DNA of 64,000 nt, taken from Paraescarpia echinospica. Its lineage: Eukaryota; Annelida; Polychaeta; Sabellida; Siboglinidae. The position numbers and the translations under genes were made by a program. This document shows, piece after piece, positions 12,101 to 27,100 of this stretch. How positions within the stretch are numbered: the stretch's first letter is position 1; every line of letters begins with the position of its first letter. The notes beneath the pieces were generated by a model that saw only the letters and a list, made by a program, of their open reading frames with translations, did not search any database and was not told the origin of the DNA. The stretch lies in the NCBI GenBank assembly GCA_020002185.1, contig CM034532.1, forward strand, positions 51,072,702-51,136,701, in the 5' to 3' direction.

Positions 12101-15100
12101 CCACTCCCCCTCCATTCCACCCTCCTCTCTCCCACCATCCTCCCTATCACCTTTCACCCTCCCCCATTCCACCCTCCTCTCCCACCATCCTCCCTATCAC
12201 CTTTCACTCTCCTCTATTCAACCCTCCTCTCTCCCACCCTCCTCCCTCTCATCCTCTTCTCTCCCACCCTCCTGCCTTCCACCCTCCTCCCTCTCACCCT
12301 CTTCTCTCCCACCCTCCTGCCTTCCATCCACTTCTCTTCCACCCTTGTCTTTCCCCCTGTGTGTTTCCCTTCTCTGTGTCTCCCCTGACTTCACCTTCTC
12401 ACAGGTTCTTTGTAGTGTTGTTTTGCTAGCTGGCTTATTTGGACTAATAAAGGTTATTGCTTGTTGTACAGTGAAATAATTGAGATTAGAGTAAGGAGTA
12501 TTGCTTTGTGACATTTATAGTGAAATAATTAAGATTAGAGTAAGGAATATTGCTTTGTGACATTTATAGTGAAATAATTAAGATTAGAGTAAGGAGTATT
12601 GCTTTGTGACATTTATAGTGAAATAATTAAGATTAGAGTAAGGAATATTGCTTTGTGACATTTATAGTGAAATAATTAAGATTAGAGTAAGGAGTATTGC
12701 TTTGTGACATTTATAGTGAAATAATTAAGATTAGAGTAAGGAATATTGCTTTGTGACATTTATAGTGAAATAATTAAGATTAGAGTAAGGAGTATTGCTT
12801 TGTGACATTTATAGTGAAATAATTAAGATTAGAGTAAGGAGTATTGCTTTGTGACATTTATAGTGAAATAATTAAGATTAGAGTAAGGAGTATTGCTTTG
12901 TGACATTTATAGTGAAATAATTAAGATTAGAGTAAGGAATATTGCTTTGTGACATTTATAGTGAAATAATTAAGATTAGAGTAAGGAATATTGCTTTGTG
13001 ACATTTATAGTGAAATAATTAAGATTAGAGTAAGGAGTATTGCTTTGTGACATTTATAGTGAAATAATTAAGATTAGAGTAAGGAGTATTGCTTTGTGAC
13101 ATTTATAGTGAAATAATTAAGATTAGAGTAAGGAGTATTGCTTTGTGACATTTATAGTGAAATAATTAAGATTAGAGTAAGGAATATTGCTTTGTGACAT
13201 TTATAGTGAAATAATTAAGATTAGAGTAAGGAATATTGCTTTGTGACATTTATAGTGAAATAATTAAGATTAGAGTAAGGAGTATTGCTTTGTGAAATAC
13301 TTTGTGACATTTATAGTGAAATAATTAAGATTAGAGTAAGGAGTATTGCTTTGTGACATTTATAGTGAAATAATTAAGATTAGAGTAAGGAATATTGCTT
13401 TGTTACATTTATAGTGAAATAATTAAGATTAGAGTAAGGAGTATTGCTTTGTGACATTTATAGTGAAATAATTAAGATTAGAGTAAGGAGTATTGCTTTG
13501 TGACATTTATAGTGAAATAATTAAAATTAGAGTAAGGAGTATTGCTTTGTGACATTTATAGTGAAATAATTAAGATTAGAGTAAGGAATATTGCTTTGTG
13601 ACATTTATAGTGAAATAATTAAGATTAGAGTAAGGAGTATTGCTTTGTGACATTTATAGTGAAATAATTAAGATTAGAGTAAGGAATATTGCTTTGTGAC
13701 ATTTATAGTGAAATAATTAAGATTAGAGTAAGGAGTATTGCTTTGTGACATTTATAGTGAAATAATTAAGATTAGAGTAAGGAGTATTGCTTTGTGACAT
13801 TTATAGTGAAATAATTAAGATTAGAGTAAGGAGTATTGCTTTGTGACATTTATAGTGAAATAATTAAGATTAGAGTAAGGAATATTGCTTTGTGACATTT
13901 ATAGTGAAATAATTAAGATTAGAGTAAGGAGTATTGCTTTGTGACATTTATAGTGAAATAATTAAGATTAGAGTAAGGAGTATTGCTTTGTGACATTTAT
14001 AGTGAAATAATTAAAATTAGAGTAAGGAGTATTGCTTTGTTACATTTATAGTGAAATAATTAAGATTAGAGTAAGGAGTATTGCTTTGTGACATTTATAG
14101 TGAAATAATTAAAATTAGAGTAAGGAGTATTGCTTTGTGACATTTATAGTGAAATAATTAAGATTAGAGTAAGGAGTATTGCTTTGTGACATTGATAGTG
14201 AAATAATTAAGATTAGAGTAAGGAGTATTGCTTTGTGACATTGATAGTGAAATAGTTAAAATTAGAGTAAGGAGTATTGCTTTGTGACATTTATAGTGAA
14301 ATAATTAAGATTAGAGTAAGGAGTATTGCTTTGTTTGTTGATTCTGCTGTTGATTCTGTTGTGTTTGTTGACCCTGTTGTGGACATTGCTGTGAGTGTGG
14401 TTGTGGACTGTCCAGGGCTACAAACAGAGGGACGCATTCATCATTACTCAGATGCCACTTCCAAACACGGTCAGTGACTTCTGGGCGATGATGATCGACC
14501 ACAAGTGCAAGTCAATTGTCATGATGAATGAAATCAACCCAGCTGATGTGGTAAGAACCTGTTCTGGTTGCACTCAACTTGCGTTGGTTGTTTTATTTAG
14601 CAACATTGGTAATATTGGAACAAGTTTGTGCTAGAAATTAAGGTTGGACTGCCACCGATGTCTATAATGCCCCAAATGCTGTTGTGACCAAGGTCATTGT
14701 AAGTATTCAATGCCCTCAAAGCAATCTGCTGCTGTGGAAGTACACTTCTACTAAACTAAACTCCACCATCTACTTAAAAATCAGTTCAGGTGTGTCAGAC
14801 TGTGGTTTCAGCCTCACAGAATCAATGCCGAATTAAGCATCATACTACAATAATGAAATGTAGATATTTGTGTTTCAAATATCATATTTGAACTGGCCAA
14901 TGTTGTGAAGGAATACGGTTGTTTCTTTGAATCAAACTCTATTGAATATTTGTGTTTCAGACCTCGGCATGTTACTTCCCTGATGAAGGAGCAAGTTGGG
15001 CCTTTGGTCCATTCACTGTGAAGACGGTCTCAGTTGAAACTGTCAACACTGACGTGACCATTCGTAACCTCACCGTCACTTATAACAAGAAGGTAGGTTG

Positions 15101-18100
15101 TCATGGCACAAACTGTACCGGAAACAACTTCATAAATATATAATATAATATTTTTTTTTTTATAGAGCGCAATTTCCAATAAAATGCTTAGAGCGCTGTA
15201 CTTGTATATCAAGCAAATAGGCTGCCAGCTTTAGCCCTGTAGGCCCCAGAATTTCCCATGTTCCCAGGATTATTGGCTATTTCTGAGCCTATTTTATGTG
15301 TTCACAAATCTGTAGAAAAACTATATACATGTTGACAATTACAAGTTATGTTTATTAGCCTCAGTCAAACAATTATCCATTTATAATGGTTGGTTTTCTA
15401 ATTATTGTTTTTATGAAAACACATATTATACCAGATCTGCAAGTGTCGTGGTAATTCAAGGCAGTGTCTGAAATTGGCAAAAAAATGAACTGGCCCAGAA
15501 TTTTTTTAACTGGCCCAGATAAATTTTGAACTGACACTGGTGAATTTGAACTGGCCCGACTAATTTACAAACCACATCGACACATTTCCATTTTTTCACA
15601 TTCTTTAATCACACGGAAATGTCTATAATTTGAATTTTACATGTAAGTACATAAAATATTTTAAACAGTAATAATTTTAACATTAACTATACGAACACTA
15701 ACATAATAGAGCTAAGTTAAGGGTAGCCACTGGTCCTAAATTAGATTTTTGGGATTTCATAATTTTCCAATAGATTAGCATGTAATCCATTCCCAATACA
15801 TTGCATTTTTAGTCCTTTGACCGAAGGTCCAAGGGACTATTGCCATCACTCTGCGTCCACTGTCTGCCGATAGCTGCCGTATCTCAGAAACCATTCAGCA
15901 TCTTTTTCTCTAATTTTGCACAGACATTTCTTAGGGCACTGCCACTATGCACGAGAAATCTGTATTTGATTGAATCATTTTAAGGGGATGCGATGGTCAG
16001 AGCATGAACGACTTTTTCAGATTTTTGAGAAAAAAATGAGTTTCGAGTTGTTGACCTTTCCGTGTAGAAATATTCTTCAACTATGTGTTTGGTAGAGTAT
16101 ACATTGGAGAACATATCTGCAAAGTTTCGTTCATCTATGTTACATTTTAGATGTTGAACTATGTGTACCAATGTACCCAAACTTTGAACATTAACTAAAC
16201 TGATTTACGCAGAAACATGTTTTTCCCTTCACCTCTTGTCTTCCGTGTCACTTATCTGAGCCATTACTTGACAGAACTGCTTGAAATTTGTGTTTCTTGA
16301 TAGTATGCTCTTGAAAACTGTTAAGTAACTTTTCTGAAAACATTGCCTGGTTTTTGCATAATGGATTTTGAAGGTAAAATTTGCCCTCCGTTTTTCTATA
16401 CAAAAAATCTAACATTTCAAAAATCACCAAAAAACATTTTTTGAAATATCGATGAAAACTCTTGACAGTTTTTATTGGGATACTATGGCGTAACTACACA
16501 CTAAATTTGGGCTGTCTATGTCTAGTGGTTACTGAGATAAGTGGAACGAAAGTTTAGTCCAAGATGGCCGCCATACCGCAGGAAAACCCCAAAAAAATTC
16601 TGAAAAAAATCCCCACTCAGTTTTTAACCATGACTCACATCCTCTGAAAATTTCAACTCTGTAAGTTCAATAATAAGAAAAAAAGTGCTCTGATCATCGC
16701 ATCCCCTTAAGGGCTCCCTAGGGCCTCCAAGGACCCAAAAACTGGTAAAAATGTAACATTTGGCCTATTTTTTCAACAACTGTTCAGCAACTTTTTTTCT
16801 AATTTTGCATAGATGTATCTTAGGGTGCTGCCACTATATACAAGAAATCTGTATTTGATTTAATCATTCTAAGGGTACCTAAGGGGCCCCCAAAGTGCAA
16901 AAGTTTTACATTATCTAGTGATGTGGTTTTGAGAAGGGCCCTTGAGACCACCCCCAACAGTAGATTTTGTTTAAAGGGAATAAAAACATATATTGCTTGA
17001 ATTCATATTAAATTAGATCCTGCTATATATTTCCATGTCCACCAAGCCAAAAAAATCCCCCAAAATCGAAGAATTAAAAATTCCACATTTTATGCTGTAC
17101 ATCCGGACATTTTCGAATATGCATATTTTTGGCGCGCTTTTCGGGATGCCGAGATGTGACGTCAGAGTTGACTCTGCCGATACAGCGACCGCTTGTTTAC
17201 ATTCATTCTCAGCAATATGACAGCAGAGGTGGCTGTGTAATGCGAATATCATCATAGTTCATTGTGCGGCATTCGGTTGTAATGCAAACTCTTCTAAACA
17301 TACAGCAACACACAATTTTTTTCGGTTCCCTACGGATCCAGTTTTATTGAAGAAACACAGCCGGCTTTGCTCCGCTCATTTTGAGAAAAGCTGTTTTGAT
17401 CGCGATCCGGAGATGTTGGCAACCCTTGGATATCCTGGTGCTCGAATATCGTTGAAAAGCGATGCAGTCCCAACAATATTCCCGGCAGTAGAAGCTGCAT
17501 TGATGCCGTTAATCCGCAGAAGACAGGCGTCGGCACGGGCAGGATCGACGACCGCTTTGCCCGAGTCGAAGGCAAGCGGGTCTCGCAAGCGTTGTTCCAG
17601 TGCCGCAGTCGCCGCTGCAGGCTCCGCTGCCGCTGTCACTACAGCCGGCTCAGCAACTACACCCATGGCTTCTTTGGGGTACCAGGTTCCTTCGACGAGT
17701 GGTGAATTTACGAGGTCTGCTTACCGAAAGCGGCAACGAACCAAGGTAATTCTTACATGTTATATCTACTATTATTATTCTGTAGGTCTAGTATAATGCC
17801 TGGACTGGACGGTCTCGTGTGTGTCAAGTGTCAAAATAAGTTATTAAACTTATTGTCATTGTATCCCATTGGTTCCAATCATATCACGGAACTCTTCCTA
17901 AGTATCTTATATTCTAAATGTTGTAGTTATGCACAATACTACTATAATAAATCTACATATACTCAGTTTTGTGGAAAATTTGATAGTGTAATCAAATCGA
18001 TTCAGGTGACTGTTTTTATCATTATCATGGTTACAGGAATGTAAGGCAATAAAACAAAAACGTCAGCAAATTAATTGATGCTAATTTGTTAGTTATGCAT

Positions 18101-21100
18101 TTAATTAATCTATTTACTTTTACATGCAAATAAGAAATAATTATTTTAATTATACTCGTTGCCGAGTCAGGTTAGTCTGTTATAATAAGTTTTTTAAACC
18201 GTAAGAAGCAATACTTGGATGTAGAACATTGCAATGTGAATTTGCAGATGGAAGAATAATTATATTTTCAAATGTATTTAACGTTGAATTTGCATAAATT
18301 AATTATTATTTTTCATACATAACATTTGTTGTTTTTTAAATGACAATACTTGGACTTTATGAAAGTGCCATGCATTTTGATCAACATCAAATGTATGTAC
18401 ACATAAAGTACCATGCATAAGTTAGATATTTAAAACAAAAATTATAAAATTAGGAAGTGGTCTGTCTCACTCTCATAGTTGGAACCAGTTGCTGGCAATC
18501 TCCTCCTCTGACACATGACTCACTAAAGTCATATGTCATCAATGATTTGCTGAAGAATTATCCCCCATCAGTATTCTCTGTAGAAACAGTTTATTACAGT
18601 GTTTGGCACCTGTCTGCTAATCCAGCTAATTGGACTCCTTTGTTGTGACTCCTCCACTTGACTGAGGAACTAAGTGTAGTGTTTGCCCTAGTCAACTGAT
18701 CAAAGATCAAATCTAATTAATTACCAGTTGACATTGCACTTTGTAGGTCTTTCCTGCTATGAATAACAAATACACCAGCCACCTCCAGCTGGCCCACTGC
18801 ATTCTCCCTCCAGTTAAAATAGTTATCTGAACCTGATCTACTGGTAATTAAAGCATGCTAGGTGGAAATGGCAGGAACTGGGTAACATGGATGTGACATG
18901 TCGGATACTTATTATTACTATAATTAACCCATGCAATTAACCCATGCCTAACATCACCCTGATCACCATTGCAATTGGTAAACCTTGCAGGTAGATGTGA
19001 TTAATTATTATTAATATTGAATGGTTACCACATTGAACACCCTGTAGATTACAGTATGTATTCATCGAGTTAATAATATATTATGTTTAAGTTTTCAAAA
19101 GTAATGTTTTCAATAAATATAATTCTTACAGTAGATGCAGCTTTCATAACACACACTATTGTAACACACAAGTACTGTTACATTTGTTACTATAGAATTC
19201 TTACAGTAGATGCAGCTTTCATAACACACACTATTGTAACACACAAGTACTGTTACATAACACACACTATTGTAACACACAAGTACTGTTACATTTGTTA
19301 CACAGAATTCTTACAGTAGAGAGGTACTGTTACATTTGTTACTATAGAATTCTTACAGTAGAGAGCAGCTTTCATAACACACACTATTGTAACACACAAG
19401 TACTGTTACATTTGTTACTATAGAATTTTTAATATTTCAATAGTAATTTATTGATTTGTATTTTCATAACTCCAGTGCACAGGCCTATGGTGAATTACAT
19501 TACAGTGTCATATATTGCTATTGCCTAGTTTCCATTTTATTACAGTTGAATATCGAAGACAATGTACATCATGCAATATATACTATTACATTTGAAGGTA
19601 TTATCATTACATTTTGAATTGGAACTACAGTATGTACCGAGATAAATATTTAGAACAAAAATATAACTATTGTATCTTGTATTATCTACTAACAACGTTT
19701 ACGGATAGAACATATTTTTCATTTTATGTCTGTATAACATGAATGAATGGAAGACAAAAGAAATGTCACTGCAATTTAATAGATTGCAATCAGTGTAATT
19801 ACACCTTACTGCTTGGTGCATTGCTAATTACTGGCACAAGTCATGATGTTTTTTTAAACAGAAGCTCAGAAATGTACCAAGGACCATTATTCGGCTCCCA
19901 CATTATTCATGGGATGGATGTTGGCAATCATAAAACCTGGATAAACTAGTTCAATAGGATACAGAAAGCATAATTAAATTTATATTTTGATGCGACATAT
20001 ATTAATAAACATGTATATATATTATATGCCAGTTACTATTACATTGTTTCTGTTATTATATTGTGCTTTGTTCAACTTATTGTTACTAATAGGTATTATT
20101 ATTATTACACCACTCCTGGAGCAGGCTTCCTATAGTGACTATAAAATTGAGTATTGCAGGATTGTTCATGTCTGCAGTCACATATTGTTATGATAGTAAC
20201 TACATCAATGGATAAGGATTCTACTAATGATGTTACAAAATGTCATTAATGAATTTATTTGATTTTTAACTTAATGTTATTAAAAAAATCAAGTAAATTT
20301 ATCAAATAATAAATATGTTCACATTTGGATGTGGGTTGTTGCCCAGCTACCAAGTGTGAAAATGGTCATTTGTTGTGAAACAATAACAATAAATGCAATG
20401 CAAGTTGCAAACCTATCTATTGTATATTTAATAGATGATTAGTTATAACCAAAAATAAAATGTTCACAAGTAATATATTGTCACATTTTCCAGGTAATTG
20501 TTTGCATAAAAGTGTAACATAACAAAAGTAACTATGTCTCTGTGTAGATTCTGTAAGCGTGATATCAATTATTTATGATGTTTTTATCATAGAATAAACA
20601 ATACATACCTTGCAACTTGAAATTAATTTATTAATTTGTATTTTTCACAGCTAGGCAGTCTGTTCACACTTGGAAGCTGGGCAAATGACTAGACAAATGG
20701 ATGTACTCCTTTCTGACAAGATGGTAAAAGACAGGATTTTGTTTGCTTTTGTCAGAAACCTACAACAATTTATTTTTTTGCAAATTCTATAAGGGTCATT
20801 TGTTATTTCAGTTATTTGCTGACATTCTGGCAGCAGCTCGAGATAGTCCACCGTCGACCAAGAATGGGTCATCTGAAGATACAGCAACTGAATATGACAG
20901 CTCTCGTACGGATTCCTGTGATACAGAGGATTCCACACCTGAGTCAGTCACAGCTTCCACTCCAAAAAGGAGCAGCAAATGCTTTCAGGTTGACATCAGG
21001 CCATCAACTCGCACGAGAAGAGTGCAAGCAGTCTGTGCATCAGAGCAGGTTGCTGTGCAGGTGACATCAGCAGTGAGGTCAACGAGTGTGCAGTGCAGTT

Positions 21101-24100
21101 TGTTGACTGGTCCGATTAGTGACTCGAGTGACTAAAACGGGGAGGAAGTGACATCTGCTGCAGATCCAGAGTATGTTTGCTCTGACAATGAGTCGACTAG
21201 TCGTGACAGCAGCAACAGTGACAGCGATGACCATGTCGACCAGTACACTGACACAGAGGAGGGTGTTACAAACAAGACTCTCTTGAGGAAAGATTGCTGC
21301 CCTTCCAGGGAGAGGTACTTCTTGGTTGCAGAGTCTTCACTTCGTCATCTTTTCGCACGTTGCCGAAACTGCACTGGCCAAACCAATGTCGTAGTGCAGC
21401 AGTTTCTCGGCTCAATGGGAAGTTGCCCTGTAAAGATAATAATTGGTCTGTAGATGTGAAGCTATGCTATTTATTAGCAAGTCATAGGTAAAGTGATCAA
21501 CAAAATGGACTAGATAACTTGTTTATCAATGGGTATTTGCTGAAGCCATATTCTCATCTGCCTGCAGGGGAAGTATTCCCATGGGTGTTGTTTGGCTTAT
21601 AACCATTGTCTGTGCACCGTGTGGTGATTCACATTGTGTTACCAGGTATACACAGTTACCAATATTTGGAATGATTCATCCCAGTAACACTGTGTTATGA
21701 AACTTGCTTGATGAATTTGTAATGATTCAACCCAGTAAAACTGTGTTCTGAAACTTGCTTGATGGATTTGTAATAAATATGTCACAAAAAATGTGATTAA
21801 AAATGCTATGTCCTTATGATTTTTATGGACATAGTCGTAGGGCACATATATACCCACTGGTAGCATCTCACATATAAGACCCCTAAGGTTACACTAAACC
21901 CCTAGGTCTAGGACATAACCCTTCAGGCTATAACCCATTACCATAATTATTCAATTGTTCTGCATGTTGTTTTAATGTTTATTTTAGTTTATTTTGATTA
22001 TATAGTAACTATATTGTTATGTGTCAGACTCGGAGTAATAAAATTATTGTTCCACATAAATGACATAATGATAATCTAGAGCTGTCATTATATATGTCAT
22101 GATATTATGGTCATCTCGCGAACAACTGTCCAACTAAAAAAGTGTGGGTTTTGTCCAGAGGGGTGATATCGTAAGTAGCTATAACGTCCTAAACTCGATC
22201 CGCATAAACCAGACAACCATGCTTACGACGTTCGACGGTTCGTAACTTTGTGAAGTTTGTCTTTGACAAGTCTGTTTACAATTACTTCGTCCGATGACCT
22301 ACTTAGCTACAACCTCTAGCTAACTCTCTGTACAGCTTTGACACCGCATTTTATAATATAACGTCGTACTAAAACGATATAATTGTTGTTGTCGACAGTT
22401 TTCACACCATATGTGTCATTATAATGAAGTTGAAGCTTACCAGTCGGTGTTGCATGAGCGAACATTGTGACTGTCCGACTCCGCATCATCTTCTTCGCTA
22501 CCGTCGCTGAAACGCTCGGAAAGAGCGGAATTAGACGAATCATCCGCTGTAACCGTTCCCGCTAGTGGCTCAAAATCGTATGATTTCACTTGAAACTCTG
22601 CGAAACTCCCACTAGCCATGATGTTACAAGAGAATGGAGAGAACAACAATGGCGATGCATAGATGTCAACAAAGCCGCGAGTCGGCATTGACGTCACGAT
22701 ACCACGTGATCGCCTAGCTCATTAAATTTCAACTTTCTGCGGGAATCTCTACACAGACAGGTTTAAAATAGAATTTTGTCTACAAACGTATTTTTCTGTA
22801 TTTTTTTAATGTTGTCAAATGTTACATACAATGTTAATCTTTGTGTACACATGGAAAACGGATTTTAGCTAATGCCTTGTTGTTATTTCCTTTAATGTGC
22901 CACAACGTCAGCAGCATGACTAAACTCTGCAGCCTAGTGCTACTGTTCCATTGAGACCTTGACTAATCTTTAATTGGTCACAGTGCCCAGGCAGAGTAGA
23001 CACACTTGACCCCTGTTAGACTGAATAGTTGCCTAACACTTTTAAACTGTATCTTCAAAACTATTGATTTTCTATAATTGCAAGTTGTGTTTAGTTTGAT
23101 GTTCATTTACTTATTATAAAATGGTGTGACTGTGGTGTCTATTGGTTAAAGATGTATTGTCTGTAGAAACCTGTAGGTGACAAACATAGAAAATTAATAT
23201 TCTGTCACCTGTAGGTGACTAACATAGAAAATTAATATTCTGGACAACTATAGAGTGAAATATCCTACACTTTATTGATATCAAATGCATTCTACTGTTC
23301 TGTTTACGCTTGCCATGCCTTGTGTAGACATGGTACTGTGTAAATCAATTGTATCAATATAGACTAATAATTACAGATTCACAATATAGTTGACACCTGA
23401 AACAACCAAATGTCAACCATTAGAAGAGTTGACATAGTTCTGCTATACACAAGCAAGAAATCTGTATTTGATTGAATCATTCTAGTATCATCAGCATATA
23501 GTAGAACATACATTTTCTACATCATCATCACTAAGATTGTTGTAAATTTAACCAGCTGCCATGTCAAGTCCGTTATAATTGTGACTAACAGTGTTCAAAA
23601 TTATTCAGGTAAATAGCAAATAACAAAGGACACAAGTTTTCTCCTTGCCATACCTCTACACATGAGAAGAAGGCTGACACAGCCTGGCCCTCATTTATAC
23701 ATGATTTAGCATTTTTTTTACATGTATAGAAGTTTCAACACATTACCATTAATACCGCATGAAATTATCTTCGACCACAGTGAGGACCGGTCTACTAAAT
23801 CAAATGCTTTCTTATAATCGATGAAGGCACAATAAAGCCTTTTGCGTCGAGACAAATACAATTAAACCAATACCCCTATATGAACACTGCCTGTTCTTCA
23901 CCTATTACATCCGCTTTGTTTAGGTATGTGGTCAGTCTGGTGTTCTGAACAATCACTAAGGATTAATGAACACTTGTGCAGAATGTCACCCACTTGGCAG
24001 GTTTAATTGATCTATTCAGCAATGATGACACTGCTTAGGCCTCACTCTGGACACTGTCACTCACAGTGTTGTGTATTGTCTTAGTTGTTGCATTGAGCTA

Positions 24101-27100
24101 ATCTACTTGACCATGGATCAGTGGTGGCTTTGGTTGTGTATTACACCCAGCTGTGGAGCTAATATTCTCTGCCTGCTATTGTTTGATGGAAACTGACTAA
24201 TATAAGCATATAAACTACAATATAATATTTATTGTAAGGTCAGGGAAGCTCCCATTAAGACAATTATATGCAGCTATCATGGGAGCCACCCTACTGATGT
24301 AACTGGATAGTGGACTTTGCCCTGATCACTTACTAGTTTCAGTGAACAGTAAACATGTAAACATTTTACTTCCATCATAACCCTTAATGATCTGTAACTA
24401 TGATTCACAAAAAAAACATTTGATTAATAATTACCTACAGGGTTGTTTGATTTATGCCGGGCAGAAACTGTTTTTAAGTATTCAATTATAACATTATTAA
24501 TACCACATGCCTTTTTGTTTTTGAGTTTTTTTATTTGCATTAGTACCTCATTTTGCGTGAATGGTCTGTTTGTGTGTTTGTTTGACTGGGAAATCTTTCT
24601 TGGATCAAAATATATCTCACTAGCTGCAGTTTCACTTTCAGGTTTTTCACCGACTTTTTCAAAGTGGTTCATAAACTTATCCAGTGAAATATTTCCAAAT
24701 TTTTTACTGCAGTTACTTGGTTTAGTATATCCCAGTATTCTGCAGGCTTGTTATGTTTTAGGTTGCACAAGTTTTCATGTAACTGTTTATGGTAGCATTT
24801 TGATATTTGTTTTATAAAGCATTTATACCCACTAACCAATTCTCTTAACTATGCATTAGCTTCATCATTTTTATTTTCTTTAGTCTACCTTTTGCTCTCA
24901 AATAATTTGTCCTCTTAGTTTTACACATAAAGACATAATCTGGCATAACTTGCTAAGTCTTTGTAGCAGCACATTTGTACTTCCAGTGTATCATTGCAAC
25001 ATAACATACATACTGTGTGCCACATTTGAATGTCATGCATGTAATATTTCCCTCAATCCATTTGCATATATAATGTCAAACTTGAACAGCTGTTTTCTTC
25101 ATTTTCACTTTTTGACCCTTACCATGTTCAATGCTCCATAACTTCGCCAATTTTTGTAGCAGTCATAATTTTTGAAATGTGTAAAGCACCCTACCCAACC
25201 TTTACAAGAATGTAAGAAAACAATGTTACAATTTTTCCGACTTATCACTCATTTGGTCAGCCGGGGTACATATCGACGTATTAGTCCAAAGGACTTCAGG
25301 GCCTCTTGGCCCATTTTTCAAGATTCTGATTACAAATGCCTGTAATCGAATGATGTACACCTGTCCGTCCTGTTTAACGTATGACGTTCTTATTTTGTTT
25401 TGGCTGTTTTCTCAAAACGATATTTTTTACCATTTGTGACAATGGATAACATTATTTTGGAAAAACTACACAAGATAGAGAATTGATATTTTCACAATTT
25501 ATTTTGTGGAATGTTCCAGGTGCAATGAGCTATTTTGGATGTCATAGCTTTATTTTAAGGGTTTGTAAACAAGGGTCAACCAATTAGGGAATGTTTAGTC
25601 CTTTGGGCCAAAGGTCCAAAAGACTTATACCATCACTCTGTGTCTGCCATCTGCCGTCCACTGTTAGCTACCATATCTCAGAAACCGTTCAGCCAATTTT
25701 TTTTAATCACAAAAATACAAATGAGTCTAATAAGTATGAATCTAATCAACAATTTTGCAAATGCCAAGTTTAATTGTTAATTCGATTAACGTTGTTTGTT
25801 AATTAAATTAAAGTTAATTTAATTGAACAATTTGAGAAGTTGGTTTAAATAATAAATATGTTAGATTAATTTAATTGGAACACTGAGTTAATTGCAATTT
25901 CATTAATTAACTTCTCAAGCTAATTGCCCATGCCTGATATTGTTATTGCATTTGTGTATATGTATGTGATGTCATTTTTATGGTAATAATTTGCAACACA
26001 TTTCTGTCAAGGTTTGATTGTATTTCCAAGTTATGACCATATTTCAAAGTTTTGCAATTTGTTCTGTGATTGTCGAGTGTGTTTGATGATCCAGGGACTA
26101 ACAGCGTGTGCCTGTTGTAGCCTGGAGAGATGCACTCAGTGCAACAGTTCCACTACCACGGCTGGCCAGAAGGCAGCTCTCTACCCACCAGTCTCTCCTC
26201 TCTCATCTCACTTCTCTCCGTTGTCCAGCGGTGGCAGCAGCGCTCAGGCAACCGACCAATCGTTGTTCACTGCATGTAAGTCTCAAGCTTGCGTTCATCT
26301 CGTTGTATATGGCAGGAATCATAATGACCTGTACTGTAGATCCAGCAACTGTTATTATTTAATATGACGCTGTCAAATCAAAGCTGAAGTTCAGCTTGTG
26401 CCAGGTGACTACAGTGCTTGGTGTGCCTACTCAGTCATGTCACGCGCTGAGCCAAATTTGCTGTGATTTTCCAACATAGATCTGTACCAAATTAAGGTAT
26501 ATATTGTTATTAATTTATTTAGTATAATATTTGTTTTTAATGTGTTACACATATTGCTTAGATTTGTTTACTGTAATTCATGTGTAAAAGTTTTAGTCCC
26601 GTAGTGTATCTCTGAATGGCCACAACTGCTAAATTTATGGCGCAGAAAATGTGGTTAGATTATAATGTCACTGTGTTTGTTGCTTCAAACAACAAAAGCA
26701 TGTACTTGCTGTTGCTGTGTTCTGTCCTGAATGATGTCCTTGCTGTGGTGGTTGCCTACAGTCCTGTTTGATGTCCTTGCTGTGGCTGTGTACTGTCCTG
26801 AGTGGTGTCCTTGTGGTGGCTGTGTACTGCCCTGAGTGGTGTCCTTGCTGTGGCTGCATACTCTCCTGAGTGGTGTCCTTGCTGTGGCTGTGTACTTTCG
26901 TAAGTGGTATCCTAGATATGGCTATGTACTGTCTTGAATGTATCCTTGCTGTGGCTGTTTACTGTCCTGAGTGGTGTCCTTGCTGTGGCTGTGTACTGTC
27001 CTGAGTGGTGTCCTTGTGGTGGCTGTGTACTGCCCTGAGTGGTGTTCTTGCTGTGGCTGCATACTCTCCTGAGTGGTGTCCTTGCTGTGGCTGCATACTC

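Larger units (their letters stand above)
16975..22891 (+). mobile_element. 5.9-kb Kolobok-like DNA transposon (TTAA) with THAP gene
   Basis: Flanked by TTAA (16971-16974 and 22892-22895). The ends are imperfect inverted repeats (AGGGAATAAAAACA against AGGAAATAACAACA read from the right). Removing it and one TTAA makes the flanks colinear with copy C. A THAP-domain gene reads inward from the left end, and a second gene exon reads inward from the right. No transposase catalytic core is recognisable, so it is probably non-autonomous or decayed. Assignment to Kolobok rests on TTAA, the AGG termini and THAP, and is an inference. Confidence 0.7.
15806..25318 (+). mobile_element. Repeat family copy A, invaded by two TTAA elements
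   Basis: The ends match two other copies in the window: left TTTTTAGTCCTTTG(A/G)CCGAAGG, right GGACTTCAGGGCC(T)CTTGGCCCATTTTT-like. The first 30 bases can fold into a hairpin (TAGTCC ... GGACTA), and the right end has two short palindromes. The intervening family sequence carries antisense LINE reverse-transcriptase remnants (about 23590-23850 and 24424-24672). Removing the nested elements at 15984-16706 and 16975-22891 leaves about 2.9 kb colinear in large part with copy C. The family type is unknown to me. Confidence 0.75.
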
